This document shows, piece after piece, positions 57,001 to 64,000 of a stretch of 64,000 nt of DNA. A program made the position numbers and the translations under genes. Within the stretch, counting starts at the first letter, position 1. Each line of letters starts with the position of its first letter. The notes below the pieces were generated by a model that was not told the DNA's origin, ran no database searches, and was given only the letters and a program-made list of their open reading frames with translations. The DNA is from Agapanthus africanus (lineage: Eukaryota; Streptophyta; Magnoliopsida; Asparagales; Amaryllidaceae), in contig CM057338.1 in NCBI GenBank assembly GCA_030015575.1, forward strand, positions 132,829,546-132,893,545. The letters run 5' to 3'.

Positions 57001-58165
57001 CCTAGAGTCAGCCAATGACCTCCGTCTCGGAAATAAGTCAACCAACGACCTCCGTCTAAGAAACAAGTCAGCCAATGACCTCCGTCTCGGAAACAAGTCA
57101 GCCAACGACCTCCGTCTCGGAAATAAGTCAGCCAATGACCTCCGTCTCGGAAACAAGTCAGCCAACGACCTCCGTCTCGGAAACAGGTCAGCAAATGACC
57201 TTCGTCTCAGAAAAAAGTCAGCAAATGACCTCTGTCGCGGAAACAAGTCAGCCAACGACCTCCGTCTCGGAAACAAGTCAGCCAACGACCTCCGTCTCGG
57301 AAACAAGTCAGCAAATGACCTCCGTCTCGGAAACAAGTCAGCAAATGACCTTCTTCTCGGAAACAAGTCAGCCAATGACCTCCGTCGCGGAAACAAGTCA
57401 GCCAATGACCTCCGTCTCGGAAACAAGTCAGCCAACGACCTCCGTCTCGGAAACAAGTCAGCTAACGACCTCCATCGCGGAAACAAGTCAGCCAAGGACC
57501 TCCGTCGCGAAAACAAGTCAGCCAATGACCTCCGTCTCAGGAACAAGTCAGCCAACGACCTCCGTCTCGGAAACAAGTCAGCCAACGACCTCCGTCTCGA
57601 AAACAAGTCAGCAAATGACCTCCGTCGCGGACACAAGTCAGCCAACGACCTCCGTCTCGGAAACAAGTCAGCCAACGACCTCCGTCTTGGAAACAAGTCA
57701 GCCAACTACCTCCGTCTCGGAAACAAGTCAGCAAATGACCTCCGTCTCGGAAACAAGTCAGCAAATGACCTCCGTCGCGGAAACAAGTCAGCCAACGACC
57801 TCCGTCTCGGAAACAAGTCAGCCAACGACCTCCGTCTCGGAAACAAGTCAGCCAACGACCTTCGTCTCGGAAACAAGTCAGCCAACGACCTCCGTTGTGG
57901 AAACAAGTCAGCCAATGACCTCCGTCTCGGAAACAAGTCAGCCAACAACCTCCGTCTCGGAAACAAGTCAGCAAATGACCTCCGTCTCGGAAACAAGTCA
58001 GCAAATGACCTCCATCGCGGAAACAAGTCAGCCAACGACCTCCGTCGCGGAAACAAGTCAGCCAACGACCTCCGTCTCGGAAACAAGTCAGCCAACGACC
58101 TCCGTCTCGGAAACAAGTTAGCAAATGACCTCCGTCGCGGAAACAAATCAGCCAACGACCTCCCC
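57001..58165 (+). repeat. 30-bp tandem array, about 39 units without indels
   Basis: The unit is ACAAGTCAGCCAACGACCTC plus CGTCTCGGAA. Phase is kept exactly for 1.16 kb; variation is by substitutions (GTCTCGG/GTCGCGG, CCAACG/CCAATG/CAAATG). Because 30 is divisible by three, several frames on both strands stay open: the plus frame repeats a ten-residue TSVSETSQPT, the minus frames SLADLFPRRR and GRWLTCFRDG. No start or flanking domain marks any of these as a real gene. The last unit blends into a 48-bp C-type unit (CCTCCCCGTCGGAGC...) at 58155-58200. Confidence 0.95.
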
Positions 58166-58210
58166 GTCGGAGCAATACTTCGACTCAGAAACAAGTCAAC
58201 TCACCAACCA

Positions 58211-58380
58211 CTTACGAGTCCTCTCGACTTGTAAGGGAGAAAATTCTCTTATAAAATCCTTACGACTTATAAGAGAAAACACACTTAGGAATCCTCACGA
58301 TTCCTAAGAAGAAAATCCACCTATGAGATCCTCTCGATCCATAGGGAGAAAAGACTCTATGAGACCCTCACGGCTCATAG
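58211..58380 (+). repeat. Five-hairpin cassette, copy 3
   Basis: CTTACGAGTC-CTCTC-GACTTGTAAG (58211-58235, one G-U), CTCTTATAA...TTATAAGAG (58246-58275, perfect 9-bp arms), CTTAGGAATC-CTCAC-GATTCCTAAG (58284-58308, perfect), CCTATGAGATC...GATCCATAGG (58320-58345, one bulge), CTATGAG...CTCATAG (58357-58380, perfect). It is the best preserved of the three cassettes. Confidence 0.85.
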
Positions 58381-58622
58381 TGTTGAAAAGTCTTAGGCAG
58401 CAGATTTGAACCTGCGGCCTAAGCCATCGCTGCCTTTTGAAGAAGCCAATACAGGATGTTCGCTCTATCACCTATTTGATCAAGCGTTCGAGACACATCC
58501 ATTCATGTGTGTGCAAAAGACTCGGAACGGGGAATAAGACAAGCTGAAATAAAAATGTTCATTCATATTCCAAGAGGGTTCTTACAATCATGAAGAAATA
58601 AATAACAAAATTATTAAAGTGT

Positions 58623-59129
58623 CTACAATGGTATAACCTCAGACCCAGGACATGGGTTGAAGAACTCGAAGGTAACCCTATCTAAGACTTTCCAAGCCTC
58701 GCGGACCATCCTAGCATGCTTTCCTTCGCGAGCACAAGCGTCGGGGTCCCCTCTGATGTCTTCCTCCCTCCAATAAGCATCGAGTATGGCGGACTGTTGG
58801 AAAGCCTGGTGCAGGAGATCGACAAGATTGTCTCGCCGTCTCTTCGAGGTTAGGTGCATCAGATACACCGAGTGCACCTTATCCTCAGCAGCATCCAACG
58901 CCCCAAGCGGCATACCGGAACAGAATAAGGGAAGTGCTTCCCAAATGGCTCCCACGATAACCTTCAGGAGAGAGGAGCGTCGAGGAAGCAGTTGACCATT
59001 GTACGCGTCGAAGCGACTCATGATCTCGGCACACTCAGCATTGGTAAATTCTCGATTTTGAGAATGACCAAGTCGGCGGATATCCCCGTAAGAGATAATC
59101 TCGTCAAGATCGTACATGTAGGCGTCCAT
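58623..59129 (-). CDS. Antisense ORF of unknown function in the A element (168 aa)
   Basis: On the minus strand, an ATG at 59129 opens 168 codons without interruption (MDAYMYDLDEIISYGDIRRLGHSQ...) to a stop just before 58623. The composition is that of a normal soluble, helix-rich protein, with charged, leucine-rich segments (LLKVIVGAIWEALPLFCSG, RRRDNLVDLLHQAFQQSAILDAYW, HARMVREAWKVLDRVTFEFF). I recognise no domain. Immediately upstream on the minus strand is TTGATTCTCTTTCACAG, a pyrimidine tract plus CAG like a splice acceptor, five bases before the ATG. It is the only long frame in this element not broken or repeat-made. Antisense ORFs between the coding region and 3' LTR are known in plant Tat-group elements (from memory); identity with those is not shown. 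Confidence 0.55.
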   Translation of the reverse strand: MDAYMYDLDEIISYGDIRRLGHSQNREFTNAECAEIMSRFDAYNGQLLPRRSSLLKVIVGAIWEALPLFCSGMPLGALDAAEDKVHSVYLMHLTSKRRRDNLVDLLHQAFQQSAILDAYWREEDIRGDPDACAREGKHARMVREAWKVLDRVTFEFFNPCPGSEVIPL

Positions 59130-60030
59130 TGTTTCTGTGAAAGAGAATCAACAAAATTATCAGAAAGACTGATTAAGCAAAGCGATATAATGCACCGAGA
59201 AATAAAATGCTATCTTTAAACTCCAAGATCAATGAAAAGCTCCTAAGAGTTTTTTTTTGTATGATTTGGAAAGAGCAAAGCTCCATTAACGAAATGAAAA
59301 AATACAAGGGAAATCTTTTAGAGAGCAAAGCTCTATTAATGGAACCCTAATAGGGTTCTCTTTAGTTCTCTTTAAACCCCTTTAGAGCAAAGCTCTGCTA
59401 AGTGAAACCCTAATGGGTCTTCTTTAGATCAGGGATCTATTGAGAGCAAGGCTCTTAGAATTGACTTAATTTAATCCAAATTAATTTTTACCTAAAGTTC
59501 GAACTTCTAAAAGTGCTTAAACAAAAGAGCAGGGCTCTGAATAAAATTCCTATGAAGAGATGAAAATCATCTAAAGGACCAAAGGTCCTATTTATAGGCA
59601 TCAAATGCCCTTTCAACTTCTAAGAGTTGCCGCGATGGTTAGAATTCTGCCACCGCTACACTCACGTTTGGAGAGCCACGTAAGCGCAACGGTGGGGGGG
59701 CATTTGTTTACCCCAATCAGAGCAAAGCTCTGTTCAAATTCCAAGGCGGGAAATGAAGCAACGCTTCTGATTCCTTCCAATCAGAGCAAAGCTCTACTCT
59801 GAAAATTTAAATTTTAATAAATGAAGCAATGCTTCAGATCCTCTGCACTGCGCGCAGAGCGCCACGTGTCAAAATCAGGCACGCCAGCGCAGAGAGCGCA
59901 GCGCCCAAGGCAGTGCACCCAATTAGAGCAGTGCTCTGTTTAAAATTCAAACTTTAATTAAAGAAGCAACGCTTCAGCTGACTTGCGCCCTGCGCCGCGC
60001 GCTCTGCGCTAGCGCAGTTGCGCTGCGCTC
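59130..60030 (+). other. Region before the 3' LTR of the A element, tiled with mini-palindromes
   Basis: Words such as AGAGC-AAA-GCTCT (59719-59731), GAAGC-AAC-GCTTC (59755-59767) and AGGACC-AAA-GGTCCT (59575-59589) recur. A G-tract GGTGGGGGGG at 59691-59700 is the only polypurine-like run near the LTR. No gene; the open frame at 59605-59802 is unsupported. It could be undeclared U3 sequence. Confidence 0.6.
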
Positions 60031-62248
60031 TGCACCACGCGCCACGTGGCAGCGCAGTTGCGCTGCGCTCTGCGCCGCGCGACACGTGGCAGCGCAATTG
60101 CGCTGCGCTCTGCACTGCGTGACACGTGTCAAGCGCTGGGGGCGTTTGCGCCAAACAGAATTAAATTCCAGTAAGATCTTTCTGTTCTTTTTAAAACAAG
60201 AAGATTGTTTTCTGTAAAACAGAAGCTCTTAGATCAAAGATCCAACGGTGGGGAAAATTCCCCAAATCATTCAGAGAAGGATCTCTTTAACAAACTTAAC
60301 AAAATTATGGGCACTATATAAAGACCCCTAGACCCCAACTCAAATCATCATGAATATTGTGAGAGATTAAGAACTTCAAAACAGAGAGAACTCTGAAGAA
60401 AATTCAAGAAAAAGGTAAAAACCTTTAAAATAGAAGAATTTCTTCTAAATAGATCATTGATCTAAGAACAAGATCAATGATCTTCAATAAAAAAACAAAT
60501 AATAACAGTGCCTTGCACATTTTATGAACCACAGATTCTCTGAAAACAAGAAAAAACAAGAAAAACTTGTTTTCTTTGATCTAAATTGGATCAAGAAATT
60601 AAACAGTGCCCTGCACTTGTAAAATTTGCACTGTTGCGCTCTTGGGTTGGCGCAAGCCACCAGAGAACGCCACGTGTCAGTACCTGAACCACTTGCGCTA
60701 TGCGCTTTAAGATAGAGCCTTGCTCTCTGAAATTGGCGCAACTCACCAGAGCGCGTCACCTGTCAGCAGCGCACTGCGCTTGCGTGACACGTGTCATCAC
60801 CACAAGCGCTTGCGCTCAGTGATTGGCGCAAAGCACCGGACAAATGCACTGCATTGTTTACTGAAGGGCCAGGCCCAAATCAAAAAGGCCTAGTAGGCCA
60901 AGATAAATTGCAATGCAATAAAAGGGCAGAGCCCAAACAAAATTGATGCTCTGCATCATTCATAAAAGGGCAGAGCCCAAACAAAATAAGAAATGCAGTG
61001 CATTATTTAGAAAGGGGCAAAGCCCTAGCACAGGCCTAATAGGCCAAACACAAATAAAAATGTTAAATATTTTCTAACTGGACTTAGCCTAATCATGGCC
61101 GTAAGTCCTCAAATTAAATTGACTGAGCAAAATTGCTCTCTTAAATCAATTTACATTCGGTTCAAGGGTACATCTCTGAACTCCTCTGACACCTATCGTT
61201 GTAATCTTTCAACGACGTCAGAGAGGTGACGGGTCCTGACGGCCACAAATAAAATGGACCACCACGTCCCTAAACTGGAACATGGACCACCATGTCCCTA
61301 AACTGGAACATGGACCACCGCATCCTTAAACTGGAACATGGACCACCACGTCCCTAAACTGGCAATGGACCGTAATGTCCTTAAACTACCCATGGACCAC
61401 TACGTCCCTAAACTGGAATAATAGAGCTCCCCCTAAACGCTCTTTTGCCGGATCTAAACGATCCCGTTTAAGTTGATCTTAGCCTCAAACTTGGCTAACG
61501 TATCCTTAAACATTCGAATGGACCATACAACTCCAAATCAACTTTTGTTCAAGGGTACATCTCCGAACTCCTCTGATACCTGTCGTTGTAATCCTTCAAC
61601 GTCGTCAGAGAGGTGACGGGTCCCGATGGCCATATACATTAAATGGACCACCATGTCCCTAAACTGGAAATTGACCGCAACGTCATTAAACTAAATAATA
61701 GAGCCAATTGCTCTTTTGTTGGATCTAAACGATCCCGTTAAGTTGATTTTAGTCTGGAGATTAGGCTAACGTATCCTTAACAAAAGTTTAAGTCGATCTT
61801 AGCCTCAATATGGCTAACGTATCCTTAAACTAAAACACCAAACCCAAATCTAAGTAAATACGGATTTGGACTAATCCACGTCCTATGGGCGACGGCATAA
61901 CTTAGTCTCCGTATACAATCCACGGACAACCACAAACAAAACAAACACGCACGACACGAAATGAAATTCTGGAGAAGGAGAAAGTTGTTACCGCGATGCG
62001 GTAGCGTAATTAACTGCAGGGGATTGCGTCTGCAGAGAAGAGCATCCCCACAATCAAAAACCCCTCAAGCGAGGGGGAATCTGATGAAGTCTACTACATC
62101 GGCCGCATCCGTCTAAACCTCCGATACACGGTGCCATAAATCAACTTGGCATTTTCGGAGAGGTAGACGGATAAAACCAATTAGTATCTGCCCCGAATCT
62201 CAGTGTCAGGACTTCGCAATCCTGTGCGCCGTCTTTCGGAGGGGAACA
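60031..62248 (+). repeat. 3' LTR of the complete A element
   Basis: Starts TGCACCACGCGCC (the 5' copy lacks five bases here) and ends GGGGAACA before CCTCC. TATATAAA at 60315-60322. Differences from the 5' LTR include a 12-bp insertion near 60553 and a deletion of similar size near 60770, plus point changes. Strong tiles: TAGAAGAA-T-TTCTTCTA (60431-60447), TAGATCA-T-TGATCTA (60450-60464), AAGATC-AAT-GATCTT (60470-60484). Confidence 0.88.
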
Positions 62249-62512
62249 CCTCCATTCGTATTAGCTTGGTCAATGGTTTTGCTATTCGAGCGAAATTCTC
62301 CATGAACCTTCTATAGTATCCAGCGAGCCCAAGAAAACTTCTGATCTCCCCTACATTCTTTGGAATCGGCCAATCATTAACTGCTACAATCTTTTCAGGG
62401 TTAAGGGCAATTCCATCTCCAGATACGACATGACCCAAGAACTTCACTTCTTCAAGCCAAAACTCACACTTGCTTTGTTGGGTTTTCTTCTGCGCTTTGG
62501 CCATCTACCGTG
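62249..62512 (-). pseudogene. T2 pol, reverse transcriptase C-terminal part
   Basis: On the minus strand it reads [35 protein letters not shown] and [31 protein letters not shown], the conserved end of gypsy RT (thumb/connection). It is intact in frame for about 85 codons. The right side is lost at about 62512, where unrelated sequence begins, so the RT catalytic YxDD and gag are not in the window. It continues, across the 12.6-kb A insertion, into 49648-49338. Confidence 0.88.
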
Positions 62513-63479
62513 ACCGATGCGGAAAAAAAACTGGCGTTTAAAAATTTTGGCGCAAACAAAACCCGCTCAAGATCGAACCATAAACTTATGCTAGCAAATA
62601 ACAAAGAGCTAAACTAAAGGGTTATAGGTGTTATACCGAATGAACCAAGTCTTTCGGTCTTCCATCAACTTCCGTAGCTCCTTGAGGCGTGCTCGAATAA
62701 GCTTGGCCGCCGATCTTCTTTCATCGAAGATGGTCCACCCGAGGGATGTAGTCATGGCTCTAGCTCCACAACGAGGAATGCAAGTGACGCAACTAGAGAT
62801 TCTAGGATGCTAGTCTAGAATGCTTAGGATGTAGTGATCTAAGTATTTATCTATCTCATCCCACCTCCTCTCATGATTCTCAACACATGACATGGTTGAG
62901 AGGAGGTGGAAGATGAAGGTGGAGGAAACCCAAGAGAACCAAGAGGAGAGTGATGCTAATGGTGAGGAGAAGAGAGCTCAAAAAATGAACCATCTCAAAA
63001 AATAATGAAGCATCCATGACAGAGAAAATCTCATGGCTAGGTTTTGTAAAACATTTTTTCCTTTTTAAAATCAACCCATACTTGAATAGTATGCACAAAT
63101 GAATTAAAAATTCATTTGTGCACACTATGCAAGCACGGTCCTCACCATACTCCCATCAAGTCAATGCAACCTCATTTATCCATTTATAATAAATGGTCAA
63201 ACCCTAAAATGAGGTGTCCACCTTCTAGAATGTTTTCTGAAAAAATTACGGATTACACTCTACTGTATATACATACATGTATTCGTACTGAAATACGAAT
63301 ACCCAAAGAGATAGAATAACACAAAGAACATAATAATAGAATATACATATCAAAATATATATATATATGTAAATTATTAAATCAATACCCGATTTAATAA
63401 TCCGGCTCAAACCCGAGCCGACTAGTATCCTCAATTGTCCGATCGAAAGTACGGGTACAAAGTATAATTGATCGATCGG
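62513..63479. other. Unassigned non-coding sequence with two strong inverted repeats
   Basis: No recognisable protein or LTR end. It contains a 13-bp perfect inverted repeat (62861-62873 / 62897-62909) and a 25-bp near-perfect hairpin (63081-63133), then AT-rich DNA with a TATATA run near 63355-63370. Short open frames here are not supported. Confidence 0.6.
63081..63133. repeat. 53-bp hairpin, 25-bp arms
   Basis: Left arm 63081-63105 and right arm 63109-63133 are reverse complements with two mismatches; the loop is AAA. It is much stronger than the LTR tiles and stands alone. Confidence 0.85.
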
Positions 63480-64000
63480 AACCCTGAACGTATCCAATAT
63501 GGCTACTATATCATTTCGCTAAAACCAAGGAAACCCTTTGGGAGGGACTCTAACGACTCGTCAATATGCTGGCAGTGGGTTTAACCACAAGTACGTCAGC
63601 GGCACTAGCTGTACGTAACGACTACCCAGGTATTGAGCGAAAGGAAGGCCGACGAGCAAGCTCATCTAAACCTCTACTGAGCCTGTCCGTGACAATCTTC
63701 GTGCAGTCCGGTCTGTTCATCTAAGAGTATCGCATATCGGGTCTAGGGGGTGGATAAAGCCAGACCCCTAATAACACGATATTTCGTGTCGGTATGAAGC
63801 CTATCACCCACTGAGAAACTACTGATCCAAATCAGTAATTCTCATCCACCGTGACCACGGATTTCTGGTGATGGCCACCCGTGCACAACGCGACATCAAC
63901 CCCCAATACCGGGAGAGACGAATCCCCGACGATCTGCTCATTGCCTCCATATGGCTCAGGACTGTATCCAACTAAAACCTGTTTGCATGACTCCATTGTG
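63480..64000 (-). mobile_element. Dispersed repeat E, second copy, cut by the window edge
   Basis: It matches 9775-10290 with many substitutions: shared TTTCGCTxxAACCA, ACTCGTCAATA, GTCAGCGGCACTAGCTG, TACCGGGAGAGACGAA and CTCCATATGGCTC-like words in the same order. It continues beyond the window. No coding sequence. Confidence 0.6.

Larger units (their letters stand above)
49649..62248 (+). mobile_element. Complete family A gag-only LTR retrotransposon, 12.6 kb
   Basis: LTRs of 2213 and 2218 bp at 49649-51861 and 60031-62248, both TGCAC...GGGGAACA, about 96% identical in the sampled 300 bp. Perfect target duplication CCTCC at 49644-49648 and 62249-62253, inside the T2 pol gene, which resumes on each side. 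A primer site at 51867 and gag-derived frames to 55365 are followed by 4.7 kb of structured repeats and one antisense ORF. No protease, RT, RNase H or integrase motif is visible, so mobilisation would need another element's enzymes. Confidence 0.9.

Noticed and set aside
57001..58165. CRISPR-like array
   Set aside because: The 30-bp units are contiguous with no unique spacers, and the context is a plant retrotransposon.
56863..58194. Long open frames of 162-348 codons on both strands in the 30-bp array
   Set aside because: Unit length divisible by three keeps several frames open at once; none has flanking domains or a credible start. Annotated as a repeat.

Overview
This window is plant nuclear DNA made almost entirely of nested LTR retrotransposons, mostly Ty3/gypsy. 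I recognise no host gene, true tRNA, rRNA, CRISPR array or bacterial operon. The plant assignment rests on chromovirus integrase/chromodomain remnants, an Athila-like element with a tRNA-Asp-type primer site, and long TG...CA LTRs with plant-like TATA boxes. The species cannot be named from the sequence.

Families (letters are mine). Family A and family C are related, very long, pol-less (gag-only) elements. Both carry a primer site reading TGGCACGCCC(G/A)GTGGGACC five bases from the LTR, gag with C-x2-H-x4-H-x4-C modules, and repeat-rich 3' regions. A1 (+) lies at 1-3838, A3 (-) at 10856-14430, and a complete A element (+) at 49649-62248 with target duplication CCTCC. C (-) forms an apparent head-to-tail series sharing LTRs: the 3' end of C0 (41451-40361), LTR 38853-40350, C1 internal (38847-27841), LTR remnant 21991-22641, C2 internal (21985-16179), LTR 14624-16178. 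Chromovirus (Tekay/Del-like) material is element D (LTR 22642-25523, pol to 27840), element T2 (LTR 41452-44557, pol split into three pieces), a degenerate gag at 5585-6728 with an LTR at 3839-5566, and three LTRs of family B (6929-9703, 18690-21838, 46313-49337). An Athila-like non-autonomous element lies at 29253-36749. A dispersed repeat E is at 9704-10853, 14455-14620 and 63480-64000.

Order of events can be read from the nesting. The Athila-like element split C1 gag (TSD GGTGC). Solo LTR B3 landed at the C2 gag start, where the C1 copy shows the empty site. Solo LTR B2 and the 12.6-kb A element both landed in T2 pol, and T2 itself lies in C0.

The least explained signals are in families A and C. 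Their LTRs are tiled with short perfect inverted repeats (arms 4-8, loops mostly 1-3 nt) whose arm sequence changes from tile to tile and between homologous copies while self-complementarity is kept. The A element also carries a five-hairpin cassette repeated three times in the same order, an indel-free array of about 39 30-bp units, and an intact 168-codon antisense ORF preceded by a splice-acceptor-like sequence.
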